Shown here: positions 7,985 through 16,208 of the stretch, piece after piece
How the letters are laid out: every line of letters starts with the position of its first letter
Numbering within the stretch: position 1 is the first letter of the stretch
Program-made: the position numbers and the translations under genes
Notes under the pieces: model-generated
What the model was told of the DNA's origin: nothing
Databases searched by the model: none
Seen by the model: only the letters and a program-made list of their open reading frames with translations
Source: UMGS946 sp048421225
GTDB taxonomy: Bacteria > Bacillota > Clostridia > Christensenellales > CAG-138
DNA length: 24,275 bases
Assembly (NCBI GenBank): GCA_048421225.1
Contig: DBFNRV010000064.1
Location: 1-24,275 of the forward strand
Reading direction: 5' to 3'

Positions 7985-8929
7985 TTACCAACGCATAAGG
8001 CATGCCCCCGTCGTAAGTCCGGCGCCAAACGCACTCATGGCAATGATGTCGCCACGATTGAGCACACCTTCTCTATTGAGTTGATCCAGTATCAGCGGAA
8101 CACCTGCTGACGAAGTGTTTCCAAACCGCTCCATATTATGTGGAAACTTTTCCCTGGGTTGGGTGAGCCTGGCTCGTACTGCGTCCAATATTCGCAGGTT
8201 GGCCTGATGGAGTATAAACCAATCCACCTTGCACAGCTCTACCCCGGCTCTAGAACAGAGGGCGATTATATCATTGGTCGCCGCGTTTACCGCAAATTTG
8301 TATACCTCGCGGCCATTCATATATACGGCCTCATGTTTTCTGCCTGTCCTTTCAAAAGGGCAGTTGCCCGGGCTATTGTACGCATGCAAAAAGTCAACGT
8401 TGGATTCCGTATGCATCCTAAACAGGCATTCGGATCCGCCCAAGGTCACAACCGCCGCCGCCGCCGCATCCCCAAATAGCACGCATGTGGAGCGGTCGGT
8501 CCAATCGGCCATACGACTTGGCTCCTCAGCGCTGAGTACAAGAATATTTTTATAGCTTGCCTGATTAAGATAAGCGTTGGCCATCTCAAGGGCGTAAATA
8601 AATCCCGCACAGGCCCCGTTTATATCCAGGCAGGGGCAGTCCGCCCCTATAAGCCCCTGCACCACGCAGCTCAGCGCTGGAGTCATAAACCTGCTGTACA
8701 CATTCGAGCATATTATGAAGCCTATATCGCAAGGCATAAGTCCAGCGTCCTCAATGGCTCTTTTCGCGGCTATTGCCGCTAGCTGTTCAAGGTTGCCCTC
8801 ATGTATGCGGCGTTCGTGAATTCCAGTGCGCGTTGTAATCCACTCGTCACTGGTGTCAAGAAACGTCTCAAACGCCTCGTTTTTTACTATAAAGTCAGGT
8901 ACCGCACTGCCGGTTCCAATAATATGCAT
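7985..8929 (-). CDS. fabH: 3-oxoacyl-ACP synthase III
   Basis: FabH starts fatty-acid synthesis by condensing an acyl-CoA primer with malonyl-ACP. The 314-residue protein has the Cys-His-Asn triad: Cys107 in INGACAGF, His241 in ILHQANLR and Asn271 in GNTSSAGVP. The N-terminus MHIIGTGSAVPD and the C-terminal SAFGAGLTTGACLMRW are standard. The ATG at 8929 is preceded by AAGGAG, 12 bases away. The longer reading overlaps the upstream regulator and includes no better start. It begins five bases after the MarR-family stop. The primer preference (acetyl or branched) cannot be told from this reading. Confidence 0.95.
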   Translation of the reverse strand: MHIIGTGSAVPDFIVKNEAFETFLDTSDEWITTRTGIHERRIHEGNLEQLAAIAAKRAIEDAGLMPCDIGFIICSNVYSRFMTPALSCVVQGLIGADCPCLDINGACAGFIYALEMANAYLNQASYKNILVLSAEEPSRMADWTDRSTCVLFGDAAAAAVVTLGGSECLFRMHTESNVDFLHAYNSPGNCPFERTGRKHEAVYMNGREVYKFAVNAATNDIIALCSRAGVELCKVDWFILHQANLRILDAVRARLTQPREKFPHNMERFGNTSSAGVPLILDQLNREGVLNRGDIIAMSAFGAGLTTGACLMRW

Positions 8930-8934
8930 TATAA

Positions 8935-9444
8935 CTACTTTCTCCTTGTCTCGCCGTTTTTTGCCTCCGGTGGGCAAACTTTATTAGAATCGGATTGCAT
9001 AAGCTGTTTATGCAAAAATTCGTTCATGTTCTGTAGGGCGGACATAAGCACGGGGCGTTGGTTATCGTCTATATCTCGGAGAAATGACCGTACCATATGT
9101 TCGTGGAAGTAGCGATGCATCGCATTTACCTTTTGTCCCATTCGAGTCAGCTTTACGTATATAACGCGGCCGTCCGTTTCAGAGCGCGCCTTTTCAATAA
9201 ACCCCTTTTTCTCAAGCTTTTTTACAGCGACGGTCATAGAAGGAAGCGTAACCTGGTGTTCCACCGCAATGTCGCTTATCGAACACCCCCTGTCGCAAAG
9301 CTTCCAAACGGTTTCGATTATATGAAGCTCGCTTATAGAAAGATTTGGAACGCTTCTATTCAGCATCTGCTCTTCAACACGCTGGACAGAATCATAAATG
9401 TTGATAATTATGTCATTAAGTTCACTGGCGTATGAATCCAACAT
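8935..9444 (-). CDS. fabT: MarR-family transcriptional regulator, FabT-like
   Basis: Likely repressor of the downstream fatty-acid operon. The 169-residue protein has an N-terminal dimerisation helix, the segment LSISELHIIETV (35-46, close to the FabT consensus), a winged helix-turn-helix (SISDIAVEHQVTLPSMTVAVKKLEKKGFIEKARS, about 55-88) and the wing DGRVIYVKLTRMG (91-103). It is the promoter-proximal gene of the fab operon, five bases before fabH. This is the position of fabT in streptococci and related Firmicutes, where the protein with acyl-ACP represses fab genes. The RBS is weak (AAAGG about 14 bases upstream), in keeping with low-level repressor synthesis. The MarR family is certain; the FabT role is inferred from position and the helix motif. 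Confidence 0.85.
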   Translation of the reverse strand: MLDSYASELNDIIINIYDSVQRVEEQMLNRSVPNLSISELHIIETVWKLCDRGCSISDIAVEHQVTLPSMTVAVKKLEKKGFIEKARSETDGRVIYVKLTRMGQKVNAMHRYFHEHMVRSFLRDIDDNQRPVLMSALQNMNEFLHKQLMQSDSNKVCPPEAKNGETRRK

Positions 9445-9493
9445 ATGAATCGGTTCAACCTTTCTTTCTGCATTAAATTAGTTAGTTTAATTA

Positions 9494-9522
9494 ATTATAT
9501 TTCGTTATTTAACCTATGTCAA
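9494..9522 (-). promoter_or_regulatory. Sigma-A promoter of the fab/acc operon, exact consensus hexamers
   Basis: Reading the minus strand, TTGACA occupies 9522-9517 and TATAAT occupies 9499-9494, with a spacer of exactly 17 bases. Both hexamers match the housekeeping consensus at all positions. Predicted transcription start is near 9487, giving a leader of about 43 bases before the fabT-like ATG at 9444. No comparable promoter was seen inside the operon, so all 12 genes may be transcribed from here. Confidence 0.9.
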
Positions 9523-9534
9523 TACCTGGTTAAA
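9508..9534. promoter_or_regulatory. Candidate operator straddling the fab promoter -35 box
   Basis: On the plus strand TTTAACC (9508-9514) and GGTTAAA (9528-9534) are perfect inverted arms separated by 13 bases. The centre (9521) lies within the -35 hexamer (9517-9522), so a bound dimer would block RNA polymerase. A second, 8-bp palindrome TTAATTAA (9487-9494) lies across the predicted start site, next to an AGTTTAA that resembles a FabT half-site. Which one, if either, is the true operator is not settled by the sequence. Confidence 0.5.
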
Positions 9535-9724
9535 AAATTTTATAAATCATACATTCTTTCTGATAATGCCCAGCATTACTAACAATGTACACTATTATGT
9601 AATTCAAGGCGCCTCGCGTCCGTTAGATGGATTAATATATCTTAATTTGGCTTGGAACCTTTATAACTCCACCATCGTTCTACTTGTGGAAATCCAAATA
9701 GAACTAGAAAGGATTATTTTATTA

Positions 9725-10324
9725 ATGAAAAAGCTCATTTCCATACTTCTATGCTGCGCATTTTTAGTTGCGGCAACCGCCTGCACTAACGAAAACGGAG
9801 ACCCAAGCAACAGCGCAAAACCAAATACCACCAATTCACCCAGTCCATCGCCAGAGGCTACCCCTACGGCCACTCCGGCCCCAGTGGACACTATCACGGG
9901 TTCAGCCGCCGATGTGCTTGCATCTATACTTGAAAAAGCGGGCGACAGTGAAGTTGCAACAATGGAGGTTCCTCTTGATTCTGAAAACTCGCTTGGCACG
10001 GCTGGTATAAACGCTGAACAGCTGGAATCCTTTGTTGAGGACAGTGTTGTCTCCACAGCAATGATGAGTTCCGTAGCTCATATTGCTGTGCTCGTAAAGT
10101 GCAAGGATATCGAAGCCGCCGATACAATTAAGCTGGCAATGAAGGATAACTTTGACGTGCGGCGTTGGGTATGCGTAATGCCCGAAAAGGTTTTCGTAGT
10201 TGATTCGGGAACATATGTAATGCTTGTAGCTTCCTTTAAAGACTATGCCGACGCCTTATATAACGGATTTAAGGCCATAGCCGGAGAAAACATCGGCGAA
10301 ATGGTCTCCATCCCCGTCGAGTAA
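9725..10324 (+). CDS. Lipoprotein, possibly DUF4358-type, of the acyltransferase cassette
   Basis: A predicted lipoprotein of 199 residues. It has a lysine-started hydrophobic signal (MKKLISILLCCAFLVAATAC), with Cys20 as the probable lipidation site; the preceding ATA is a somewhat relaxed lipobox. A Ser/Pro/Thr linker (about 25-55) is followed by a globular domain of about 140 residues with KAGD, VECK-like and MLVASF segments. The length, linker and position before MBOAT and DHHW genes fit the clostridial DUF4358 family, whose function is unknown to me. The ATG at 9725 is chosen because the signal peptide starts there; the upstream in-frame extension is hydrophilic and implausible. The RBS is modest (AAAGGA). 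A -10-like TATAAC near 9661 lacks a convincing -35. Confidence 0.75.
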   Translation: MKKLISILLCCAFLVAATACTNENGDPSNSAKPNTTNSPSPSPEATPTATPAPVDTITGSAADVLASILEKAGDSEVATMEVPLDSENSLGTAGINAEQLESFVEDSVVSTAMMSSVAHIAVLVKCKDIEAADTIKLAMKDNFDVRRWVCVMPEKVFVVDSGTYVMLVASFKDYADALYNGFKAIAGENIGEMVSIPVE

Positions 10325-10341
10325 ACTCTGATTCATAGCGT

Positions 10342-10363
10342 GCCGGACGGGTGCCCGTCCGGC
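10342..10363 (+). repeat. Perfect GC-rich hairpin without U tract
   Basis: GCCGGACGGG (10342-10351) and CCCGTCCGGC (10354-10363) are perfect inverted arms with a two-base centre, realistically a nine-base stem with a four-base loop. The 3' flank on the plus strand is AAAAGC, not a T run, so it is not a standard intrinsic terminator. It lies between the lipoprotein and MBOAT genes and may attenuate transcription or protect mRNA ends. Confidence 0.7.
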
Positions 10364-10407
10364 AAAAGCTTATAAGTGGAATAGAATAAACTTTACCAGA
10401 GGTGTCT

Positions 10408-11811
10408 ATGCTTTTTTCCAGCGTAAGCTTCTTATATTATTTCCTGCCCATCCTCTTGGTCGTTTATTTTTTGACGCCTCGAAAGGGAAAGAACTTAGTC
10501 CTGCTGCTGGCAAGCCTGCTGTTCTATTTTTGGGGCGAACCATCCTATACCATATTGCTTGTTGCCTCCGTACTCTCCGGATACGTTCACGGGCTGCTGA
10601 TCGACCGCTACCGCGGCACCAAATGGTCCAAGGCGGCGCTTATTTCCGCTATAGTAATAAGCCTGGGACTTCTCATTGTCTTTAAATACGCTGATTTTGT
10701 TATTAACACTATAAACGGAGTTTTAGGCTCTAAAATTCCTTTATTAAAGTTGGCGCTGCCAATAGGTATCAGCTTTTATACCTTCCAGCTGCTAAGCTAT
10801 ATCATAGATCTTTATCGCGGACAAACAAAGGTTCAAAAAAGTTTTATTAAGCTTGCAACATATGTAGCCCTGTTCCCACAGTTAATAGCGGGCCCCATAG
10901 TTAGATATTCTACAGTTGCGCAGGAACTGGAATCGCGCACGCACTCGCTCTCCGGCTTTTCTAAAGGTTCGGCGCGCTTTATATTAGGCCTTAGCAAAAA
11001 AGTTCTCCTTGCAAACACAATGGGCGAGTTATGTGAAATATTTAAAGCGTCAAACGACAAGAGCGTATTGTTTTTCTGGATGTATGCTATTGCTTTCGCG
11101 CTTCATATCTACTTTGATTTTTCCGGATACAGCGATATGGCGATCGGACTAGGGCGTATATTTGGATTTACATTCCTTGAGAACTTCAACTATCCATATA
11201 TCTCTAAAACTGTTACAGAGTTCTGGCGAAGATGGCACATATCCCTGGGCGCCTGGTTCCGCGACTACGTGTATATACCTCTTGGCGGAAACCGTACGTC
11301 TAAACCACGGTGGGTATTCAATATTTTAATCGTATGGATGCTTACCGGCCTTTGGCATGGCGCTGGATGGCCATTTGTGGTTTGGGGTCTGTTCTTTGCA
11401 GTTCTCCTCGTCGCTGAAAAGCTGTTTCTTGGCAAATTGCTTTCTAAAGTCCCCGCCGCTGTTTCGCACCTGTATACCATACTGATGATACTGGTAAGCT
11501 TTGTATTGTTTAATTCGTCAACATTATCGGAAGCGGTCTACAATATAGGCGGTATGTTTGGGTTTAGCCCCTATCCCGCTATAGGCAATGATGCGTTATA
11601 TTATCTGCGAAGCTATGCGGTGCTTATGATTGTAGCGGTTATCGGCTGTACGCCGCTGCCCAAAATGCTTATTAATAAAATATCGAAAAACAGGACGGGT
11701 TCGGTCGCCATTGCGGTAATTACGCCTATAGCGTTGGCGGCGCTGCTAATTGTATGTACGGCGTATCTTGTTGACGGGTCGTTTAATCCGTTCATATACT
11801 TTAGGTTTTAG
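10408..11811 (+). CDS. MBOAT family O-acyltransferase (AlgI/PatA-like)
   Basis: A multi-pass membrane acyltransferase that in this family moves acetyl or other acyl groups across the membrane for O-acylation of polysaccharides. The 467-residue protein starts MLFSSVSFLYYFLPI, the AlgI-type N-terminus. It contains FDFSGYSDMAIGLGRIFGF (about 237-255), EFWRRWHISLGAWFRDYVYIPLGG (about 271-294), and the invariant His317 in LTGLWHGAGWPF. About ten hydrophobic segments are visible. The ATG at 10408 follows AGAGGTG; an in-frame GTG at 10402 lies within that ribosome site and is rejected. The stop TAG lies 11 bases before the DHHW ATG. The substrate polymer is unknown. Confidence 0.9.
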   Translation: MLFSSVSFLYYFLPILLVVYFLTPRKGKNLVLLLASLLFYFWGEPSYTILLVASVLSGYVHGLLIDRYRGTKWSKAALISAIVISLGLLIVFKYADFVINTINGVLGSKIPLLKLALPIGISFYTFQLLSYIIDLYRGQTKVQKSFIKLATYVALFPQLIAGPIVRYSTVAQELESRTHSLSGFSKGSARFILGLSKKVLLANTMGELCEIFKASNDKSVLFFWMYAIAFALHIYFDFSGYSDMAIGLGRIFGFTFLENFNYPYISKTVTEFWRRWHISLGAWFRDYVYIPLGGNRTSKPRWVFNILIVWMLTGLWHGAGWPFVVWGLFFAVLLVAEKLFLGKLLSKVPAAVSHLYTILMILVSFVLFNSSTLSEAVYNIGGMFGFSPYPAIGNDALYYLRSYAVLMIVAVIGCTPLPKMLINKISKNRTGSVAIAVITPIALAALLIVCTAYLVDGSFNPFIYFRF

Positions 11812-11822
11812 TGAGGCTCAAT

Positions 11823-12959
11823 ATGGAAAAATTACAAAATAGATCTAAGCGGAGCTTTAAAGCTTTGGATGTTATAATTGCCGTCGTTTTTCTAGGAATA
11901 CTATTTACTTTTATGTTTTTAAACATAATAACGCCTACCCATGACATTTCGTCCAGCGAACGCAGGAAGCTGGCGCAGTTTCCCGATCTTACAATGGGTA
12001 GCCTTCTGAATACGGAATTTATGGACGGGTTTGAAGATTATGTCCTCGACCAATTTACGGCGCGCGATGAGCTAAGGTCGCTGAAATCCTTTGTTCTGTT
12101 TAACCTGTTTAACCAAAAGGATAATCATAATATTTATATTGTCGATGGGGTGGTATCCAAATTTGAAACTATGCGGCAGGAGTCGTTTTTGTCCGCCGTA
12201 CGCAAATTTAAAAAGCTGAAAGACGATTATCTTAACGGAACGAATGTTTATTTCTCACTGGTTCCAGATAAGAATTATTACTTAGCTGGGCAGAACGGAT
12301 ATCCATCATTTGATTATGAGTTCATACAGGAGGCGGTAGATGGACTTGACGGCGTGACCCATATAAACCTTTTTGACAGCCTTTCTATAGGGGACTTCTA
12401 TAGAACTGACCTCCATTGGGATCAATCCCGCTTAGAACCGGTTGTAAGGGCGCTGGGTGAAAAAATGGGGTTTTCAGTTGACTGGAGCCAATTAACGGCT
12501 AACACGCTGTCGCCCTTTTACGGAGCGTTCTATGGTCAAAGCGCCCTAAATCTAAGACCTGACTCAATAACGTACATGACAAGCGCCGCGATTGACAGCG
12601 CGGAGGTATTAAGGCTTGATGAAAAGACGCTTGAATTCGTATCAGCAAATATGTATAACACAAATGCCATCAACGGTATAGACGCCTACGACCTGTTTCT
12701 TGAGGGCGCCGTGCCGCTGATAACCATATCAAATCCAGACCCGACCAGCAATCGTGAGCTTATAGTATTTCGCGATTCATTTGGCAGCAGCCTGGCCCCC
12801 TTGCTTACCAGCGCATACAGCAAAATTACGCTGATAGATTTCCGTTACTTTGCCAGCCCATTATTGGATGAATATGTTTATTTCACCCCTGGCAGCGACG
12901 TGCTGTTTCTATACAGCCCCCAAATACTCAATAAAAGCGATACGCTTTTAATTGTATAA
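11823..12959 (+). CDS. DHHW/AlgX-like SGNH-type protein, MBOAT partner
   Basis: A membrane-anchored extracytoplasmic protein that probably completes acyl transfer to the polymer with the preceding MBOAT. The 378-residue protein has one N-terminal membrane anchor (about 17-37), the segment SSERRKLAQFPDL typical of DHHW/AlgX proteins (44-56), the signature DFYRTDLHWD (191-200) and the C-terminal RDSFGSSLAPLL (317-328), with a probable nucleophile Ser. The family signature is usually DHHW; here it reads DLHW, so the first His of the pair is replaced by Leu. The ATG at 11823 follows GTGAGG; an in-frame GTG at 11811 overlaps the MBOAT stop. It ends 37 bases before a terminator. Confidence 0.85.
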   Translation: MEKLQNRSKRSFKALDVIIAVVFLGILFTFMFLNIITPTHDISSSERRKLAQFPDLTMGSLLNTEFMDGFEDYVLDQFTARDELRSLKSFVLFNLFNQKDNHNIYIVDGVVSKFETMRQESFLSAVRKFKKLKDDYLNGTNVYFSLVPDKNYYLAGQNGYPSFDYEFIQEAVDGLDGVTHINLFDSLSIGDFYRTDLHWDQSRLEPVVRALGEKMGFSVDWSQLTANTLSPFYGAFYGQSALNLRPDSITYMTSAAIDSAEVLRLDEKTLEFVSANMYNTNAINGIDAYDLFLEGAVPLITISNPDPTSNRELIVFRDSFGSSLAPLLTSAYSKITLIDFRYFASPLLDEYVYFTPGSDVLFLYSPQILNKSDTLLIV

Positions 12960-12996
12960 CTTAACGCTTCATAACAGGCGCTTTGATGTCATACGT

Positions 12997-13039
12997 CCTG
13001 CAACGCAACTATTTGGTGTATTGCAGGTCTTTTTTCTTT
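12997..13039 (+). terminator. Intrinsic terminator of the acyltransferase cassette
   Basis: CCTGCAA (12997-13003) pairs with TTGCAGG (13021-13027), and a T-rich run (TCTTTTTTCTTT, 13028-13039) follows immediately. The loop is long (17 bases). It lies 37 bases after the DHHW stop and points the right way. The opposite strand lacks a T run after the stem, so it would not stop the convergent permease transcript. Confidence 0.8.
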
Positions 13040-13067
13040 GCGGGCAGATAATTTTTTCGCAGTGAGG

Positions 13068-14291
13068 CTACTCCTCTGCCTTCATTATCTCCATGACGTT
13101 TATATACGATATTTTTAATACGGCTGTGGCGCTCCCCAAAAGGTAGCAGATTAGGTATATGGCTGCGTTAATATAGCCGGGGTTCGCCTTATAGTTTATG
13201 AGTTTGAATATGAAAGTTCCTATGCAGGCCCCTATAATTCCAAGTATGAGCTGTTCAAGAAAGGCTTCCGCAAACACCATCCTCTTTCCGGTTCCCAGGC
13301 TTCTCATTATCGCAAATTCCGGCTTGCGGCTTTTTATAAACAGGAAACCTGATATAAAGCCTATCCCAATCGAAAGTGCTTGTATAACGGGAATTAACAC
13401 CCTTAAGGTGTTTATATTGCGTTCTATTGAGGTTATGGATTGCAAAAAGATCAGATCATTTACCATAACCGCATACTTAGTGTTATCCTCGCCTATGCTT
13501 ACGTCTACAGCGTGAAAATAATCCGCTATGACCTCTTTGAATTCTTCAAGCTTATAATTATCCTTTACCGTAAAGCTGAGACTGTCCGCCGACCTGTCCC
13601 CTCCGCAGCTATATGCAATGTCGCAGATCGTTCCCCACGGGCAATAGATTGTCTGAGACCTGCCCGTTACATTTGTGTATTTGCCAATAACCTTCAGTTC
13701 AGTTTCCACCGGAGTATACCATTGTGAAACCTCGTCGACTGACACGATAAGCCGCAGGTGTATATCCCCATCCGAATTTCCCGCAAGGTAGTCATAGATG
13801 TTGTCAGGTATTATACACACCCTGTCATTACCACTGAGTGCCTCTTCCCCGTAGCCGCTGTCAAAGCTGACCTCAACCCCGTTTTCGCTTGAAAGGGATT
13901 GGTCGGCTTCCAGCCTTGAGATACCTATAACGCTTGGCTCCCCTGATACTTCGGGGGGAGCATCATACAACTCCTGCATAGGTTCATACTTCATCCTCTT
14001 CTTTAAGCATACATCCTTTATATATGATGAAAGATCATATGCAGGATTAACGCATGCATCAACATATGTGGGTGTTATGCCCAGACCATCCGTCTTTGTA
14101 CCGATTAAGTTTGAAACTATGCATTTAATCTCAAAGCTTTTATATACCTCCTCAAGTTGCACTTCCTGAGACCGTTCCGAATAATCGAGTTCATATATAA
14201 TCAGGACAAAAGCAAGCGCAACAAACATAAGCGCCAAGCTTGATATAAGATTCCTTGATATCCGTTTGATAGCATATTTTGTCATATTCAC
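13068..14291 (-). CDS. FtsX/MacB-type ABC transporter permease (second of pair)
   Basis: Predicted integral membrane permease of 407 residues (405 if the ATG at 14285 is used). Hydrophobic segments lie at about 16-33, 296-319, 344-364 and 374-394, with a large extracytoplasmic domain (about 35-290) between the first and second. The FtsX signature is seen in SRKPEFAIMRSLGTGKRMVF (321-340) and in the C-terminal LKISYINVMEIMKAEE. The GTG at 14291 shares one base with the upstream permease TAG, so the two are probably coupled; GGGGG lies 11 bases before the GTG. Such permeases need an ATPase partner, and none is encoded next to it. The exported substrate or signal is unknown. Confidence 0.82.
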   Translation of the reverse strand: MNMTKYAIKRISRNLISSLALMFVALAFVLIIYELDYSERSQEVQLEEVYKSFEIKCIVSNLIGTKTDGLGITPTYVDACVNPAYDLSSYIKDVCLKKRMKYEPMQELYDAPPEVSGEPSVIGISRLEADQSLSSENGVEVSFDSGYGEEALSGNDRVCIIPDNIYDYLAGNSDGDIHLRLIVSVDEVSQWYTPVETELKVIGKYTNVTGRSQTIYCPWGTICDIAYSCGGDRSADSLSFTVKDNYKLEEFKEVIADYFHAVDVSIGEDNTKYAVMVNDLIFLQSITSIERNINTLRVLIPVIQALSIGIGFISGFLFIKSRKPEFAIMRSLGTGKRMVFAEAFLEQLILGIIGACIGTFIFKLINYKANPGYINAAIYLICYLLGSATAVLKISYINVMEIMKAEE

Positions 14292-16132
14292 TACAGTTCT
14301 GTCCCCCTGCTCATAATGGCTATTATGCTCCTCTTTATTCTGACTGCCGCGAATACGGCTCCTAACAGCACGCTCAGTACCAGCCCTGCCGCTCCAGCCA
14401 CAAATACCGTTGACGGCGCCTTTAACAGCCTAAACTCGTCCGCATTTGATATGCCGCTGGTTATCAGCCCGCTGAATTCTACGCTGCGGCCGCCGTATTC
14501 CGCCGCGCTTTCGTACGCAGCCTCTACCGCCGCATTGTATGCGAAATACCCCATCACGCTCCCCAGCAGGGATGCAAGCGCCGCCGTAATCACTATTCCG
14601 GTCATTGCGTGCACAAATGCCAGTTTCCTTCCCGATCCCAAGGATATCATTATTCCTATGTTCCGTTGCTGATGCGACATATATAGTATTAAAAACAGCC
14701 CTAATACCGCGGCCCATGCGCAGCCCCCCGCGGCAAGCATTATTATCGCGTTTTTTGAAAGCGCGCTCAACGTACCAGCCACATTTGAATAGCCCTGGTC
14801 ATAATATTGAAACATACCTCCATAGCCCGCTTTGTCCATCTCAGCCTCAAACGCGTCTATACTCCCGTTTTTAAGAATTACCGAGTATTGGTTAGGCATC
14901 ATCAATATATATTTTCTTTCGTCTAGATAGTTCTCCTTTATTGAACTTTTGGGTATAAATACCGTGTTGGGAGAAAACTGAAAGTTACCAGGAGTCCACC
15001 CCTGGCTCAAATATATGCCGATAACCTTATAGTTGTATTCTTCCTGAATCCCATCCTTTGAGTGATACGGGGCGAGCTGGTGGAATTCTCCTGAATCGAT
15101 GCCTGCCGATAGCTGATAGTAAAAGGTTTTAGTAAGCTTTAATGGTATCTCGTCGCCCACCTTTATTCCATTGTATCTTGCAAGCTCAGAGCTTAGTATG
15201 CATACCTTTTCCCCGTTGTTATGATCCTCCTGTTCAAATGCCCGCCCTTCTATGATTTGCGTCTGTTCCTGATTAAACCGCACTACACTGTTTAGGTTAC
15301 CGGTTGCCATTACCTCCACGGAGTGGTTGCTGGCACGGATTATATCGTTCCACTCCCTGCCTTCTTCCGACGCCAAGAAGGACTCGGTATCCCCCTGTAT
15401 CTGGACTATGGGCAGGAAATGCGTTTCTTCGTTAATAATGCACCTTCCATCTATATCCTCCTGAAGATCTCTAGTATCTTCAATCAGTGTAAACCCCGTT
15501 GCGTCTTTATCATCAGTAATTGTCAGTTTATTGATAGTCCCCCATACGAGGTACCTTTTTCCGATCTCAAGCGGAAGCTCTCCTCCAGGTTTAAAGACCA
15601 TAGCGAATTGTATTTCCAGCTTTTTGGGAACTTCAGGATGATCGGGATGAACGGCCAGCGCTTCTTCTACCCTAAGCAAAGCTTTGTAATGGGTAATACC
15701 ACTCGATATTTCATCAACCGATTCACACGTAACGGAAAAAACGCACTGGTCGGATATTAATGTCCAAGTATCAAGGGTATATTTTATTTCTCCGCTTCCA
15801 TCATCAATAGCGGATATTGGCACAAGGGCGTCGCTAACCCCGCGCATTGCCGGCCTTATATCCATTTGTTTTGTATGACTCGATTTAGAGGCTTCTTCCA
15901 GCGCATAGTTCAATTTCAGTTCCGTGTGGTCATCCGTTCGCGCCTCTAACGCCTTTGAGTTAGGGATTGCGACCGTTGTAAACGCGCTGTCCGCCTCCCT
16001 TAGGCTATACCTTGAACTCATCCAGATTCCGAAGCTCGTGCAGACAAACGCTGCTGCAAGCGATAACAAGGTCACACCGAGAATAAACCTCCATGGAGCT
16101 CTGAACATCTGCTTAACGCTATTTTTTATCAT
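14291..16132 (-). CDS. FtsX/MacB-type ABC transporter permease (first of pair)
   Basis: Predicted membrane permease of 613 residues. The first membrane segment (about 14-37) is followed by a very large extracytoplasmic domain (about 40-460), then segments at about 462-485, 507-533 and 574-598. The MacB-like core is suggested by EGRAFEQEDHNNGEKVCILSSELARYNGIKVGDEIPL (about 295-331), and the FtsX cytoplasmic turn by QQRNIGIMISLGSGRKLAF (488-506). The ATG at 16132 follows AGAGGTG at about eight bases. It is followed by the second permease with a one-base overlap. The pair probably forms a heterodimer. It lies 76 bases after a cysteine-rich secreted protein on the same strand, which may be co-transcribed. 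Confidence 0.85.
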   Translation of the reverse strand: MIKNSVKQMFRAPWRFILGVTLLSLAAAFVCTSFGIWMSSRYSLREADSAFTTVAIPNSKALEARTDDHTELKLNYALEEASKSSHTKQMDIRPAMRGVSDALVPISAIDDGSGEIKYTLDTWTLISDQCVFSVTCESVDEISSGITHYKALLRVEEALAVHPDHPEVPKKLEIQFAMVFKPGGELPLEIGKRYLVWGTINKLTITDDKDATGFTLIEDTRDLQEDIDGRCIINEETHFLPIVQIQGDTESFLASEEGREWNDIIRASNHSVEVMATGNLNSVVRFNQEQTQIIEGRAFEQEDHNNGEKVCILSSELARYNGIKVGDEIPLKLTKTFYYQLSAGIDSGEFHQLAPYHSKDGIQEEYNYKVIGIYLSQGWTPGNFQFSPNTVFIPKSSIKENYLDERKYILMMPNQYSVILKNGSIDAFEAEMDKAGYGGMFQYYDQGYSNVAGTLSALSKNAIIMLAAGGCAWAAVLGLFLILYMSHQQRNIGIMISLGSGRKLAFVHAMTGIVITAALASLLGSVMGYFAYNAAVEAAYESAAEYGGRSVEFSGLITSGISNADEFRLLKAPSTVFVAGAAGLVLSVLLGAVFAAVRIKRSIIAIMSRGTEL

Positions 16133-16208
16133 TCTAGTTTCACCTCTGTCATTATAGTTTTTATTGGGCGGATGGCCCGGACTTATGCCCGGAAAAGCTT
16201 ACAACCTA

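Noticed and set aside
7942..8034. Extended ACP start inside fabH
   Set aside because: The extra residues show no ACP similarity, and a strong GGAGG site directly precedes the ATG at 7941.
9566..9724. In-frame N-terminal extension of 53 residues on the lipoprotein
   Set aside because: It precedes a full signal peptide and lipobox that begin at 9725, so the extension would bury the signal. The region is better read as untranslated.
15323..15760. Plus-strand open frame opposite the first permease
   Set aside because: No RBS, no family match, and it lies wholly in a conserved opposite-strand gene.
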